64,000 nucleotides of DNA, taken from the NCBI RefSeq assembly GCF_009905375.1, contig NC_133647.1:81186442-81250441 (forward strand). Reading direction: 5' to 3'. Shown piece by piece: positions 47,354 to 60,621 of this stretch. The position numbers and the translations under genes were made by a program. This DNA is from Apium graveolens (lineage: Eukaryota; Streptophyta; Magnoliopsida; Apiales; Apiaceae). The notes under the pieces are model-generated. The model worked only from the letters and a program-made list of their open reading frames with translations. It had not been told where the DNA came from and ran no database searches. Numbering within the stretch: position 1 is the first letter of the stretch; each line of letters opens with the position of its first letter.

Positions 47354-50300
47354 TGTCACACCCCCAACTTAAACAGCAAAATAAATATAGCTATTACAAT
47401 ATTTTAAATGAAGAATACACAACCAACTCCAAGATCTTACAGTTTAGGGTTTGGAACAGCCCAACACTACCAACTATTACATCTGATTACAAATACCGAG
47501 TCCTCACACAACTATTATTACTTATTCTACCTGCGCTCGAACATAAGCATCAGCATATCAGGTCTTACGGGCAGTCTGCTTGAATCTAACCATAGCTGCT
47601 AGCTGTAATATCAGGGTAAAGCAAGAAGTGAGCCAAATGCTCAACAAGTGCTAACAGTACGACACAAAACATAAATTGAGATATACTTTTAAGAATGACA
47701 ATGGAAAGTCATAACCAAAGGTAACGAGAGATAAAAACTATGTGAGATGGCATCATTTTGCTTGCATCAAAACAATTTTAAAATCATGTCTTAATCAAAA
47801 TCATTTTATGACGCTACGGATTACAGCCGGTGATCAGCCGCGAAGTAATCCCGAACCTCGCTGGGTTCTAAAACATTAATGGGAATCACTAGGCAACTTT
47901 TAAGCCTAATATAAGTGCGGAAATGACTCGCGTCTCAGTCCAGATCCACCATTCAAAGAAAACACTTATCCCCCTTTGGGACTGAAAAATCCACATTTTA
48001 ATCATTTTAAAAACTGATGCCGATTTATGACAAAATCTCTTTTGACTGTAAACATTTTTATCAAGGGATTATAGATCAACTTGAAACACTGGAAATATGA
48101 CACTAAATCTCAGGGCCATGATCCACTAGACTTTACTATATTAGGGTAATTGAGAGGTTTCCATAAACAAGAACTTTGACAAGGAAATTGAGCAAGGCTA
48201 TTGGATAATATGAAAGAGTAATGCCAAACTAGGCTTAAAGCAATGGTTGTAGACAAGGTATAGGTATTAGAACATCAAGAAAATAAGCATCACTGGTTCC
48301 AAATAGGATAGAGGTGTTAAAATATAAAGAAAGTGATCATCAGCTCAAGATATAACAGGGTATCAAGCTTTAGGGTAAGGATAGGGTTATCAAACAATCA
48401 TGAATGAATTTAAGAAATGATTGGCTTTTAGGTATCAAGATAAAGTTTCTATCGAGGTTATTTCAAGAGTTGAATCAAAGCATCAGGGTGCAATATCAAG
48501 ATTTCTCAGGAATCAATAGCATGATAATCAAAAGGATCAATAAATTATTATAACAAATCTCTATTTTATCATGGCATCACCATTACTTTGGTATACTAGC
48601 ATGGTATGACTTTTGATCTACTTGCAATAAGTACTTGAGGGTTCGTGGCATTTTATATGATTCAAGATAAACATAAGATACGCTTGATTTAAATATATCA
48701 AAATGACTCAGGATAGTTGCAATAATGTATGAACTATTAGCAGTGAATACGAAAGTCAGGTTGAATCACTTGCCTTGAGATAGGCTGGTCTGGTCTGACT
48801 GGTAAGAGCAACTGGAGCTTCACTCGACTTTTATGGCAAGTTTTCCCTCGTCTCGAGATCCTACATAAATAATAATAATCCTCATTATAATATATTCTCA
48901 CCAACTTAACCTATTTACAACTCGAAATTAAACACGGATGGCACTTAGGCCTATATGCACTTAATTTATATTCACCTTTAAATTATAATTGCACACACAT
49001 AGCCACATATTCACATATCATATATTAACACCAAATAACACCATATATACCATAATGCAACACTAGGCTTGGATGATCTCGACTCACAACTTAAGTCACT
49101 TGGTCGCTAAACTAGACAAGGTCTTCTAATTTTGGCTTCCTAACTCGATGTGCCTTTCCTAAATTATCCAAAACCTATTGACCCTCACTTGTGCCTTTTG
49201 CTCTACTGACCTTATACTATCTTACAACTATGGTGGTCGACCTAATACTCACTTCTAAGTGTTCTAAAACTATGTGATAAGTGATAGTGCTCACTGGTGC
49301 AAATTTCAGAATGACAACTATGGTTTCTTGAGTACATTAGACACTCTTAAACTACAATTTTTCCTTCAAAACTTTTACACAAGACTCTCCTGACCTAAGG
49401 ACATCTCACAAACTTGATGTGGCTCAAGGGCCTGGCTTGGGCCTTCTTGGGCCTAAGCTAAAAGTCCAAGGTTCCCCTATTTTTCTGGGCAGAAAATGCC
49501 CTGACTTGAATTAACTTGTGACACATGGTTCTAGCTCATATCCTATGAACTATGGTTGGAAAAACTTCTCTGACATACCCTCTAACTAAGGCCCAATTGG
49601 GCCTAATGAGGGCCTACCCATGACATGGTCAAATCTCCGTATTTCTAAGTTACAACAAAACTGTCCCCTGCTGGACAGATTTTGTGATTCTACTTGTGCA
49701 CCTAACGAAATGACATGCAAACCTCCAACCAACTCCTAAAACCTTTTATATACTCCCAATAATAACTTCTGGTAGCTTGGGCCTCAAAGTGCACACCAAT
49801 GACATGGTCAAAACTCACTCTAAACCTCAGGGTGCTATACTGATTTTTCTGCAGAAACTATAACTCTCATTTTCCAAGGTTTTGACTTGACAAACTCAAC
49901 TAACAACAACTCAATACTTAAACCAAGACTTATACATGGTAATCTACTGAACTAACTCCCTTATTCTCAAAATAAACTTGGGTGAGATCATCCATGCCCA
50001 AAAACAACAACATGCAACTAAATATATAACATGCAACTCATGGAAAGCACATAACAAGATTTCGGCTAGGCATAAAGTTGTAAATGCTTGCAACTTCGAC
50101 TTGCACCTAATATTCATCCTTAATAATCATGAAATATAACTTCTTTTAAGTATTAATAAGAAATTTATCATGAAAACAATCTATTTTAAGCACACATATT
50201 TCGAATTTATAGATTTTTAAACATAACTACATGATTTCGAAAAGAGTAGCATGCAAAACATGGTCGATCATCATTTTAATGTCTTAAAACTAACATGCAT

Positions 50301-51257
50301 GGCTAAACATAAATATATAATGAAATTTCAGTAGCATGCAAAGGATTTTAAAGCATGATATCTCCATAAAACACTTAGTTAGCACATATACATAATATAT
50401 CTCATAGAGAGCTCTTGAATTCACAAGAATCAAGAGTTTCTCTTTGGAGATCACATAAGAACTACACATGCATCCATGGAACTTCAACTTCCAAGTCACA
50501 AAACACTTGGAAAGTATATAAGATGAATGTAGGTAAAAGATTTACACTTGGGAAGATGAAGAATGAATTGAAAAATGGAAGGGGGTGGGGAATTGGCCTT
50601 CGGCCGAGAGCAATGTGGGAGGGGGAGGAGAGAAAATTTGTGGGGTGTTGGAGTGTGGAATGAGAATGACTTCTCCCACTTTGATTTCTTTGTTTTATGC
50701 TATTTGGTTTACAAATGATGAGTGGAAGTGAGAACTTACAAAAATGTCCCTTGGTTAAAGTTAGGCCATTTTGCATGCAAGGCTAAGGTAGTAATTTGGT
50801 AATAATCAAATGAGTTAGTGGGGTTGGAAAAGTCTTGTTTGCCCTTTGAGAGAATAGAAGGGTGATTTGCATGCATGGTCTCTTATGTAATTTGATAAAT
50901 ATGACAACTAAAATTTATAATGATTTATTTTTATAAAATAAAATACAAGTTCAAAAATTATAAAATTTATATCATAAAATAACTTGGATTTTTAGAGACT
51001 TTATAAAATCATTTTCAAAATTTGTGAACAAAATACCTTTTAAAAGAAAAATTTTCCAAAGCTTAGAATATTCCTTATAAATCAAAAATAAAGAAATTAA
51101 ATAAACTCTTGCTTTGAAAAATCATATACTACACAAAGCAAATTTATAATGCAGAAACTTTCACTCACACTAGCGTACAATCATTGAATATTTTTTCATT
51201 TGACTTTAATATTATACCAATCCTCAAATAATATTACATAAAATGCCGGTCGTAACA
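47354..51257 (-). repeat. 3' LTR of chromovirus D (3904 bp)
   Basis: On the plus strand it begins TGTCACACCCCC and ends TCGTAACA. It contains the H3-like exon copy at 47593-47531, but a two-base change creates TGA directly after the KQTARKT codons. It includes CATGCA words near 50470, 50773 and 50872. Confidence 0.95.
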
Positions 51258-51271
51258 TCCTCTCCCCCTTA
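51258..51271 (-). other. Polypurine tract of chromovirus D
   Basis: TAAGGGGGAGAGGA on the minus strand directly precedes the 3' LTR. Confidence 0.85.
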
Positions 51272-51291
51272 AGGGATTCTGTCCCCAGAAT

Positions 51292-54200
51292 CTAAGAGAA
51301 AAGATGAGGATGCCGGGAACGCATATCAGACTCTAACTCCCAAGTCGACTCTTCGACCTTAGGGTTCCTCCAAAGTACTTTTACTAACTTTACTGACTTA
51401 TTTCTAAGACTCTTTACTTGCCAGTCGAGTATTTTAACCGGTTGCTCCACAAATGACAGGTCTGCCTGAATTTCTACAGGTTCATATTCTATCACATGGC
51501 TAGCGTCAGGATTGTACTTCTTAAGCAACGACACATGTAACACATTATGCACATGCCGATACTGAGGTTGTAAGGCCAACTCGTAGGCCACCTTTCCCAC
51601 TTGACTCAAAATCTCAAAAGGACCTATGTATCTAGGTGCTAACTTCCCTTTCTTGCCAAATCTTACCAACCCTTTTCTAGGTGACACCTTCAGCAACACA
51701 GCTTCGCCAATTTGGAATTGAACGTCCTTACGCGCTGGATCCGCATACTTCCTCTGTCTATCTTGAGCAGCAAGCAACCTTTTCTGAATTAACTTGACCG
51801 AGTCATGCAACTGTTGTACCAAATCCGAGCCGAGAATTCTTCCTTCTCCTACTTCATCCCAACTTGTTGGTGATCTACATTTTCGCCCGTACAAAGCTTC
51901 GTATGGTGGCATGCCGATACTGGAATGATAGCTGTTGTTGTAAGAGAATTCAATCAACGGCAAATGGTCGTCCCAACTTCCTGCAAAATCGATTGCACAA
52001 CTGCGCAACATATCTTCAATTGTTTGAATTGTCCTTTCACTCTGGCCATCAGTCTGCGGGTGGTACGCCGTGCTCATATTCAACTTTGTGCCAAGACATT
52101 CCTGAAATTGCTTCCAGAATCTCGAGTTAAATCGGGGATCTCTGTCTGAAACTATTGATACGGGTACTCCATGCCTTAGTACGATTTCGCGCACATACAA
52201 ATGAACCAACTTGTCCAATGACGACTTCTCGTTTATTGGAAGGAAATGCGCCGACTTCGTAAGACGATCAACTATAACCCATATTGCGTCATGTCCGGAT
52301 TTCGTTCGCGGTAGTCCTACTATAAAGTCCATAGCGATATTTTCCCATTTCCATTCTGGAATCTTCAGGGGCTGAATTAATCCGCTTGGTCGTTGATGTT
52401 CTGCCTTTACTTTCTGACAAGTATAGCACTTCGCAACCCATTCTGCCACGTCTCGCTTCATATTTGGCCACCAAAAGTTCTTCTTTAAGTCTCGATACAT
52501 CTTGGTGCTTCCCGGGTGGATTGAAAATTTCGAATTGTGGGCTTCATGGAGGATCTCATTCTTTAATTCAGGTACATGGGGAATCCATATTCTGGATGAA
52601 AACCTTAGTATCCCTTGCTCATCCCTTTGAGTATTAATCTCCTCTCCAGATAACTGTTTCTTCTCTTTTTCCATTACTTCCTCTTGACACTTCTTTATCT
52701 TTTCCACTAGTGTTGGCTGAAAGGTCATTGCACGACAAACTTCCTCGACTTTTCCATAAGCACAAAGTTCCAATTCCAATTTTTCGATTTCTTCAGTTAA
52801 CTCTTTTGATGTTATCATCATATTCAATCTCTCCTTCCTACTCAGAGCATCGGCCACTACGTTCGCCTTTCCAGGATGGTAATTTATCGAGCAGTCATAG
52901 TCCTTGATCAATTCCAGCCATCTCCTCTGCCTCATATTGAGCTCTTTCTGAGTAAAAATGTACTTTAAACTCTTGTGATCCGTGTAGATTTCACACTTCT
53001 CTCCATAGAGGTAATGTCTCCAGATCTTGAGTGCGAACACTATGGCGGCTAGTTCCAAGTCATGCGTCGGGTACTTTAACTCATGCGGCTTCAACTGTCT
53101 TGACGCATATGCGATCACTTTACTGTGTTGCATCAACACACAACCCAAACCCTTATGTGAAGCGTCGCTGAATATTACAAAATTCCCTTGATCATCTGGA
53201 AGTACCAACACCGGAGCTGTTACCAACTTCTGCTTTAACTCTTGAAAGCTATCTTCACATTCTGCACTCCATTCAAACTTTTGATTCTTTCTGGTTAACT
53301 TGGTCAATGGCGTGGCAATCTTCGAGAAATCCTTGACGAATCTTCTATAGTATCCGGCCAATCCTAGAAAACTTCGCACTTCCGTAGGAGTCTTTGGCCT
53401 CTCCCAACTCATAACTGCCTCAATCTTTGCCGGATCCACTTTAACTCCCTCATTTCCAATAACATGCCCCAAAAATTGAACTTCCTTTAACCAAAACTCA
53501 CATTTGGTGAACTTGGCATACAACTTCTCTTGTCGGAGTATCTCCAATGCTATCCAGAGGTGCTGCTTATGTTCTTCTTCCGACTTAGAATAAATAAGGA
53601 TGTCATCAATAAATACCACGACAAATTTATCCAAATACTTCTTAAATACCCGATTCATCAGATCCATAAATGCGGCCGGAGCGTTGGTCAATCCAAACGG
53701 CATTACTAGGAATTCATAATGCCCATATCTGGTCCTGAATGCGGTCTTAGGAATATCTTCTTCTTTGATCTTTAATTGATGGTATCCCGATCTCAAATCA
53801 ATCTTCGAAAAGCATTTTGCTCCCTTCAACTGATCAAAAAGGTCATCTATCCTTGGTAGCGGGTAGCGGTTCTTGATCGTCACCTTATTCAACTCCCGGT
53901 AATCTATGCATAGACGCATACTCCCATCTTTCTTCTTTACAAACAGAACAGGTGCTCCCCATGGCGACGTACTTGGTCGTATCACTCCTTTATCCAATAA
54001 TTCTTGTAGCTGGCTCGCCAACTCTTTCATTTCTGCTGGTGCCATCCTATATGGGGCCTTTGAAACTGGTTCCGTGCCTGGAGCAAGGTTGATCTCAAAC
54101 TCAATTTGTCGATCTGGTGGTAAGCCTGGTAGTTCGTCGGGAAACACATCGGGGAACTCACTAACTACAGGAATATCTTCCATGCTGAGGCTGCCTCTCT

Positions 54201-55905
54201 CTGAATCCACTACATATGCTAGGAACGACTCACAACCTTTTCTAAGCAACTTCTTAGCCTGAACGATTGTAAGAAATAGTTGCTCTTGCCTCTGCCCCTT
54301 AAATACTACCTTCTCTCCACTCTTCGTCTTTAAATACACTCTCTTGGTCTTACAATTAATCTGAGCGCTATTCTCTCCTAACCAATCCATTCCTAAAATT
54401 ATGTCAAACTCTCCCAACTTGAAGAGTATCAAGTCGGCTGAAAACTTATATCCCGAAATATCGATCTCACACTTTGGACAAAATTGATTCACAGGAATCT
54501 TCTCTTGGTTTGCAATTACCACATTTACTACCTCACTCATAATCATTTTATCACATTGGAGCTTATCAACAAAAGATTCTGATATGAAAGATCTTGTTGC
54601 TCCCGAATCAATCAATACTTTAGCTTTGACATTATTGAGTAAAAGTGTACCTGCTATCACCTCAGAATTCTGAACAGCATCTTTCATCTTTAGATCAAAT
54701 GTCCTTGCTGTTGCTTGCGGGGTTGGTGCGGGTGGTGGAGGTAATGCCAATACCTCAGCTGGCACGCTTGCACTGGTACTTGCCACGTTCATCAGAGCTT
54801 TGACTGGTCCTGTTGCCTTACACTCCCTAGCCATGTGTCCAGTCTTCCCACACTTGTAGCACGTAACTCCTGGCTTCGGCATCTTGCACTCATTTGCCAA
54901 ATGTCCCTTCTGATTGCACCTATAACAGGTCATGCTCAGCTTATTGCATACTCCGGGGTGCCTTCTTCCACAGTGCTTGCATTCCGGTCTCTGGAACCTG
55001 TTTTCTCCAACTTGCCCTTGGCTTGCCTGGTTGTTTCCTTTTGATTCTTGCCTTTTGCCCAAATTTCCCTTCTTTTGAAAATTTCCGCCCTTCTGAAAAC
55101 CAATCCTCTTTACATTCCGATCTTGCGAACTTCCAGCTTCAGACTTTTCTCCATAAAATGGAACCTTCCTCTTCTTGTTATCCCTCTCTTTCCTTGACTG
55201 CATCCCATTATTCTCAATCAGAGCAGCTTTCTGTACTACTCCCGCATAAGTTTCAAGCTCAAACATAGCCACCCTATCTCTGATCCAAGGCTCCAATCCT
55301 TGCTGAAATTTCTTTGCTTTTTCCTCCTCAGTGCTGGTATACTTTGTCACAAACCTTGACAACTCAGTGAACTTCTTCTCATACTCCAATACAGTCATGT
55401 TCCCTTGCTTCAACTCAAGAAATTTTAGCTCCATCTGATTCTGCATGTACTTAGGGTAATACTTGTCCAGAAATAACTTTTTAAATCTCTCCCAAGAAAC
55501 CTGCTGAGTGACTTCCATAGCCTTTACTGATTCCCACCAATAGATGACTTCTCCCTTCAAGAAGTAAGTAGCATACGGCGTCTTCTGATCGTCTCCTAAC
55601 TGTACCAACTCAAAAGCCCTTTCCATCTCCTTGATCCATGTGTTAGCTATCACTGGATCAGTGGTATCATGAAATACAGGTGGATTCACATTCTGAAAAG
55701 CCTTGAAAGTGACAATTTGTCTAGGTGGTACTGGTGGTTCAGGTGGTTGGTGTGGCTCACGGTTATCTTGGTTTTCAATTCGTTGTTGAAGAGTTAGTTG
55801 TTGTTGAGCTATAGCATTGGTTTGCTGTTGCAAGGTTTCCAGTAGTCGAAGAATATTTGGGTCTGTGGTGAAGGTGGTTGTTGGGTTCTTCTTTTTGGGA
55901 GGCAT
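51292..55905 (-). CDS. Chromovirus D gag-pol polyprotein (1537 aa, intact)
   Basis: A single open frame encodes all core functions of an LTR retrotransposon. Gag capsid region is about residues 80-215 ([14 protein letters not shown]). CCHC knuckles are at 327-340 and 349-362. Aspartic protease DSGA is at 433. Reverse transcriptase spans about 620-800, with FIDDIL near 765. RNase H starts near 908 (FSDAS; TDH near 975). The integrase zinc-binding part is at 1120-1165 and its DDE core comprises D1193, D1254 and E1290 (DGQSE). A chromodomain occupies about 1488-1537. Gag and pol share one frame, as is usual for the Tekay/Del group. The start MPPKKKN is conserved in A. No stop or frameshift is present. 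Confidence 0.97.
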   Translation of the reverse strand: MPPKKKNPTTTFTTDPNILRLLETLQQQTNAIAQQQLTLQQRIENQDNREPHQPPEPPVPPRQIVTFKAFQNVNPPVFHDTTDPVIANTWIKEMERAFELVQLGDDQKTPYATYFLKGEVIYWWESVKAMEVTQQVSWERFKKLFLDKYYPKYMQNQMELKFLELKQGNMTVLEYEKKFTELSRFVTKYTSTEEEKAKKFQQGLEPWIRDRVAMFELETYAGVVQKAALIENNGMQSRKERDNKKRKVPFYGEKSEAGSSQDRNVKRIGFQKGGNFQKKGNLGKRQESKGNNQASQGQVGENRFQRPECKHCGRRHPGVCNKLSMTCYRCNQKGHLANECKMPKPGVTCYKCGKTGHMARECKATGPVKALMNVASTSASVPAEVLALPPPPAPTPQATARTFDLKMKDAVQNSEVIAGTLLLNNVKAKVLIDSGATRSFISESFVDKLQCDKMIMSEVVNVVIANQEKIPVNQFCPKCEIDISGYKFSADLILFKLGEFDIILGMDWLGENSAQINCKTKRVYLKTKSGEKVVFKGQRQEQLFLTIVQAKKLLRKGCESFLAYVVDSERGSLSMEDIPVVSEFPDVFPDELPGLPPDRQIEFEINLAPGTEPVSKAPYRMAPAEMKELASQLQELLDKGVIRPSTSPWGAPVLFVKKKDGSMRLCIDYRELNKVTIKNRYPLPRIDDLFDQLKGAKCFSKIDLRSGYHQLKIKEEDIPKTAFRTRYGHYEFLVMPFGLTNAPAAFMDLMNRVFKKYLDKFVVVFIDDILIYSKSEEEHKQHLWIALEILRQEKLYAKFTKCEFWLKEVQFLGHVIGNEGVKVDPAKIEAVMSWERPKTPTEVRSFLGLAGYYRRFVKDFSKIATPLTKLTRKNQKFEWSAECEDSFQELKQKLVTAPVLVLPDDQGNFVIFSDASHKGLGCVLMQHSKVIAYASRQLKPHELKYPTHDLELAAIVFALKIWRHYLYGEKCEIYTDHKSLKYIFTQKELNMRQRRWLELIKDYDCSINYHPGKANVVADALSRKERLNMMITSKELTEEIEKLELELCAYGKVEEVCRAMTFQPTLVEKIKKCQEEVMEKEKKQLSGEEINTQRDEQGILRFSSRIWIPHVPELKNEILHEAHNSKFSIHPGSTKMYRDLKKNFWWPNMKRDVAEWVAKCYTCQKVKAEHQRPSGLIQPLKIPEWKWENIAMDFIVGLPRTKSGHDAIWVIVDRLTKSAHFLPINEKSSLDKLVHLYVREIVLRHGVPVSIVSDRDPRFNSRFWKQFQECLGTKLNMSTAYHPQTDGQSERTIQTIEDMLRSCAIDFAGSWDDHLPLIEFSYNNSYHSSIGMPPYEALYGRKCRSPTSWDEVGEGRILGSDLVQQLHDSVKLIQKRLLAAQDRQRKYADPARKDVQFQIGEAVLLKVSPRKGLVRFGKKGKLAPRYIGPFEILSQVGKVAYELALQPQYRHVHNVLHVSLLKKYNPDASHVIEYEPVEIQADLSFVEQPVKILDWQVKSLRNKSVKLVKVLWRNPKVEESTWELESDMRSRHPHLFS

Positions 55906-56215
55906 GATCCTGAAATAAGAGTTGTGTCAAAACAGATATGAATGATAAAATGATTCGAGGGTATCGCATGGCATTCTCATTTTCATATGGGGTCAAGTTT
56001 CCAAATTAAGCAGATATGATGATAAAAACATAAAATAACAGTTGAGAGCAAATGGAACAATAGCACATAATTATTGAAATTTTAAAGGTCACAGTACATA
56101 GGATTGGGACATAGTCTGATTCTAGGAATAACAGGCTTATTTAAAGGAAAACGGAAACAACTGGGGATTCCATAGAGTCTGATAGTACAACAACATGAAA
56201 GGTAAATGGAAAGAA
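55906..56215 (-). other. Spacer between accessory ORF and gag (D)
   Basis: This 310-base interval is homologous to 23181-23497 and non-coding by eye. Confidence 0.5.
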
Positions 56216-56572
56216 CTAAGGCTCCACTCCATCTGAACGGGGCTTGGTAGTCTTTTCCTCTCGAAGCGTCTTCACAATGCTCTGGAGCTCATCCGCCACC
56301 ATCTGAATGACATACTGGCTGGTACGGTCCCGGTGCGCTGGCATCTCCTCAAGCTTAGTGTTGACGTACTGAACCAAGGTCTCAAGTCTCGCAGTCATCT
56401 GCTCCTTGGGCTTCCCTTCGTAGTTTCGGCTGTCCGGATACACGTTCTTCAGTCGGTCTATCAGTCGGTCGTACTTGCCCTGAAGCATGTCGAACTCGCG
56501 CCTCAACTCAGCATACACGGAGAAAGCAATAGTGTCGTCCGACCCAGAGGATGACGAGGAATGCGCCCTTTG
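56216..56572 (-). CDS. Chromovirus D accessory exon 2 (118 codons)
   Basis: Same 357-base exon as 22824-23180 of A, read on the minus strand and starting just after GTTGTCAG. The first ATG in frame lies about 29 codons in. Without splicing, translation would therefore begin inside a helical segment. The protein has a Ser-rich acidic N-terminal patch (SSSSGSDD), then helical charged segments, ending TKPRSDGVEP. The two elements share the frame along the full length with few replacements. Function is unknown. Confidence 0.55.
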   Translation of the reverse strand, partial: QRAHSSSSSGSDDTIAFSVYAELRREFDMLQGKYDRLIDRLKNVYPDSRNYEGKPKEQMTARLETLVQYVNTKLEEMPAHRDRTSQYVIQMVADELQSIVKTLREEKTTKPRSDGVEP

Positions 56573-56886
56573 CTGACAACCAATAAGAGGAGTATTAATA
56601 ATAATTTACTTAACCTACTCTCTCGCATAATATCTATAACCTACACACAAATCCTATAACCTATTTGGGCTGTCCAGGGACTCTAAACCGTAGCTCTGAT
56701 ACCAAAACCTGTCACACCCCCAACTTAAACAGCAAAATAAATATAGCTATTACAATATTTTAAATGAAGAATACACAACCAACTCCAAGATCTTACAGTT
56801 TAGGGTTTGGAACAGCCCAACACTACCAACTATTACATCTGATTACAAATACCGAGTCCTCACACAACTATTATTACTTATTCTAC
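56573..56886 (-). other. Predicted intron spanning LTR end and primer-binding site (D)
   Basis: This 314-base interval begins GTAGAA and ends GTTGTCAG on the minus strand. It corresponds to 22509-22823 of A and contains the LTR terminus at 56710 and the primer-binding site. Confidence 0.45.
56693..56704 (-). other. Primer-binding site of chromovirus D
   Basis: TGGTATCAGAGC on the minus strand lies five bases from the 5' LTR. Confidence 0.9.
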
Positions 56887-59800
56887 CTGAGCTCGAACAT
56901 AAGCATCAGCATCACAGGTCTTACGGGCAGTCTGCTTGAATCTAACCATAGCTGCTAGCTGTAATATCAGGGTAAAGCAAGAAGTGAGCCAAATGCTCAA
57001 CAAGTGCTAACAGTACGACACAAAACATAAATTGAGATATACTTTTAAGAATGACAATGGAAAGACATAACCAAAGGTAACGAGAGATAAAAACTATGTG
57101 AGATGGCATCATTTTGCTTGCATCAAAACAATTTTAAAATCATGTCTTAATCAAAATCATTTTATGACGCTACGGATTACAGCCGGTGATCAGCCGCGAA
57201 GTAATCCCGAACCTCGCTGGGTTCTAAAACATTAATGGGAATCCCTAGGCAACTTTTAAGCCTAATATAAGTGCGGAAAGGACTCGCGTCTCAGTCCAGA
57301 TCCACCATTCAAAGAAAACACTTATCCCCCTTTGGGACTGAAAAATCCACATTTTAATCATTTTAAAAACTGATGCCGATTTATGACAAAATCTCTTTTG
57401 ACTGTAAACATTTTTATCAAGGGATTATAGATCAACTTGAAACACTGGAAATATGACACTAAATCTCAGGGCCATGATCCACTAGACTTTACTATATTAG
57501 GGTAATTGAGAGGTTTCCATAAACAAGAACTTTGACAAGGAAATTGAGCAAGGCTATTGGATAATATGAAAGAGTAATGCCAAACTAGGCTTAAAGCAAT
57601 GGTTGTAGACAAGGTATAGGTATTAGAACATCAAGAAGATAAGCATCACTGGTTCCAAATAGGATAGAGGTGTTAAAATATAAAGAAAGTGATCATCAGC
57701 TCAAGATATAACAGGGTATCAAGCTTTAGGGTAAGGATAGGGTTATCAAACAATCATGAATGAATTTAAGAAATGATTGGCTTTTAGGTATCAAGATAAA
57801 GTTTCTATCGAGGTTATTTCAAGAGTTGAATCAAAGCATCAGGGTGCAATATCAAGATTTCTCAGGGATCAATAGCATGATAATCAAAAGGATCAATAAA
57901 GTATTATAACAAATTCTCTATTTTATCATGGCATCACCATTACTTTGGTATACTAGCATGGTATGACTTTTGATCTACTTGCAATAAGTACTTGAGGGTT
58001 CATGGCATTTTATATGATTCAAAGATAAACATAAGATACGCTTGATTTAAATATATCAAAATGACTCAGGATAGTTGCATCGATATATATATGAACTGAT
58101 TTTAGTAAATACGAAGGTCAAGTTGAATCACTTGCCTTGAGATAGGTTGGTCTAGTCTGACTGGTGGGAGCAACTGGAGCTTCACTCGACTTTTATGGCA
58201 AGTTTTCCCTCGTCTCGAGATCCTACATAAATAATAATAATCCTCATTATAATATATTCTTACCAATCTTAACCTATTTACAACTCGAAATTAAACACGG
58301 ATGGCACTTAGGCCTATATGCACTTAATTTATATTCACCTTTAAATTATAATTGCACACACATAGCCACATATTCACATATCATATATTAACACCAAATA
58401 ACACCATATATACCATAATGCAACACTAGGCTTGGATGATCTCGACTCACAACTTAAGTCACTTGGTCGCTAAACTAGACAAGGTCTTCTAATTTTGGCT
58501 TCCTAACTCGATGTGCCTTTCCTAAATTATCCAAAACCTATTGACCCTCACTTGTGCCTTTTGCTCTACTGACCTTATACTATCTTACAACTATGGTGGT
58601 CGACCTAATACTCACTTCTAAGTGTTCTAAAACTATGTGATAAGTGATAGTGCTCACTGGTGCAAATTTCAGAATGACAACTATGGTTTCTTGAGTACAT
58701 TAGACACTCTTAAACTACAAGTTTTCCTTCAAAACTTTTACACAAGACTCTCCTGACCTAAGGGCATCTCACAAACTTGATGTGGCTCAAGGGCCTGGCT
58801 TGGGCCTTCTTGGGCCTAAGCTAAAAGTCCAAGGTTCCCCTGTTTTTCTGGGCAGAAAATGCCCTGACTTGAATTAACTTGTGACACATGGTTCTAGCTC
58901 ATATCCTATGAACTATGGTTGGAAAAACTTCTCTGACATACCCTCTAACTAAGGCCCAATTGGGCCTAATGAGGGCCTACCCATGACATGGTCAAATCTC
59001 CCTATTTCTAAGTTGCAACAAAACTGTCCCCTGCTGGACAGATTTTGTGATTCTACTTGTGCACCTAACCAAATGACATGCAAACCTCCAACCAACTCCT
59101 AAAACCTTTTATATACTCCCAATACTAACTTCTGGTAGCTTGGGCCTCAAAGTGCACACCAATGACATGGTCAAAACTCACTCTAAACCTCAGGGTGCTA
59201 TACTGATTTTTCTGCAGAAACTATAACTCTCATTTTCCAAGGTTTTGACTTGACAAACTCAACTAACAACAACTCAATACTTAAACCAAGACTTATACAT
59301 GGTAATCTACTGAAATAACTCCCTTATTCTCAAAATAAACTTGGGTGAGATCATCCATGCCCAAAAACAACAACATGCAACCAAATATATAACATGCAAC
59401 TCATGGAAAGCACATAACAAGATTTCGGCTAGGCATAAAGTTTTAAATGCTTGCAAAATCGACTTGCACCTAATACTCATCCTTAATAATCATGAAATAT
59501 AACTTCTTTTAAGTATTAATAAGAAATTTATCATGGAAAACAATCTATTTTAAGCACACATATTTCGAATTTATAGATTTTTAAACATAACTACATGATT
59601 TCGAAAAGAGTAGCATGCAAAACATGGTTGATCATCATTTTAATGTCTTAAAACTAACATGCATGGCTAAACATAAATATATAATGAAATTTCAGTAGCA
59701 TGCAAAGGATTTTAAAGCATGATATCTCCATAAAACACTTAGTTAGCACATATACATAATATATCTCATAGAGAGCTCTTGAATTCACAAGAATCAAGAG

Positions 59801-60621
59801 TTTCTCTTTGGAGATCACATAAGAACTACACATGCATCCATGGAACTTCAACTTCCAAGTCACAAAACACTTGGAAAGTATATAAGATGAATGTAGGTAA
59901 AAGATTTACACTTGGGAAGATGAAGAATGAATTGAAAAATGGAAGGGGGTGGGGAATTGGCCTTCGGCCGAGAGCAATGTGGGAGGGGGAGGAGAGAAAA
60001 TTTGTGGGGTGTTGGAGTGTGGAATGAGAATGACTTCTCCCACTTTGATTTCTTTGTTTTATGCTATTTGGTTTACAAATGATGAGTGGAAGTGAGAACT
60101 TACAAAAATGTCCCTTGGTTAAAGTTAGGCCATTTTGCATGCAAGGCTAAGGTAGTAATTTGGTAATAATCAAATGAGTTAGTGGGGTTGGAAAAGTCTT
60201 GTTTGCCCTTTGAGAGAATAGAAGGGTGATTTGCATGCATGGTCTCTTATGTAATTTGATAAATATGACAACTAAAATTTATAATGATTTATTTTTATAA
60301 AATAAAATACAAGTTCAAAAATTATAAAATTTATATCATAAAATAACTTGGATTTTTAGAGACTTTATAAAATCATTTTCAAAATTTGTGAACAAAATAC
60401 CTTTTAAAAGAAAATTTTTCCAAAGCTTAGAATATTCCTTATAAATCAAAAATAAAGAAATTAAATAAACTCTTGCTTTGAAAAATCATATACTACACAA
60501 AGCAAATTTATAATGCAGAAACTTTCACTCACACTAGCGTACAATCATTGAATATATTTTCATTTGACTTTAATATTATACCAATCCACAAATAATATTA
60601 CATAAAATGTCGGTCGTAACA
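56710..60621 (-). repeat. 5' LTR of chromovirus D (3912 bp)
   Basis: Almost identical to 47354-51257 over its length; the open frames at 50290-50499 and 59654-59863 are the same in both. It holds the intact H3-like exon at 56949-56887. The right end reads CGTAACA, then TAATG of the flank. Confidence 0.95.
56887..56949 (-). CDS. Chromovirus D accessory exon 1, histone H3 tail-like
   Basis: On the minus strand 21 codons begin MVRFKQTARKTCDADAYV and end in CAG, followed by GTAGAA. This is the copy in the 5' LTR of the intact element, so it is the one that could be expressed. Residues 2 and 4-9 after Met removal equal those of the histone H3 tail. A Val at position 2 of the precursor favours Met removal by methionine aminopeptidase. 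Exon 2 at 56572-56216 continues in phase 0. Translation and splicing are inferred. Confidence 0.55.

Larger units (their letters stand above)
47354..60621 (-). mobile_element. Ty3/gypsy chromovirus D (Tekay/Del-like), intact coding
   Basis: This 13.3 kb element in minus orientation has LTRs at 47354-51257 and 56710-60621, with very few visible differences. Its gag-pol is uninterrupted, the accessory exons are intact, and primer-binding site and polypurine tract are present. The five bases outside its left (AAACC) and right (TAATG) ends differ, so no target duplication is seen. It belongs to the same family as element A. With no visible inactivating lesion, it is the only plausibly autonomous element here. 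Confidence 0.95.

Noticed and set aside
47354..47366. Left junction of D as a hidden target duplication, because AAACC also precedes the other LTR internally
   Set aside because: The internal AAAACC belongs to the primer-binding-site side of the 5' LTR and is not a flank. The true right flank is TAATG.
50290..50776. Identical ORFs at 50290-50776 and 59654-60140
   Set aside because: Identity reflects recent duplication of the D LTR at insertion, not protein conservation. A's LTR has no equivalent protein.
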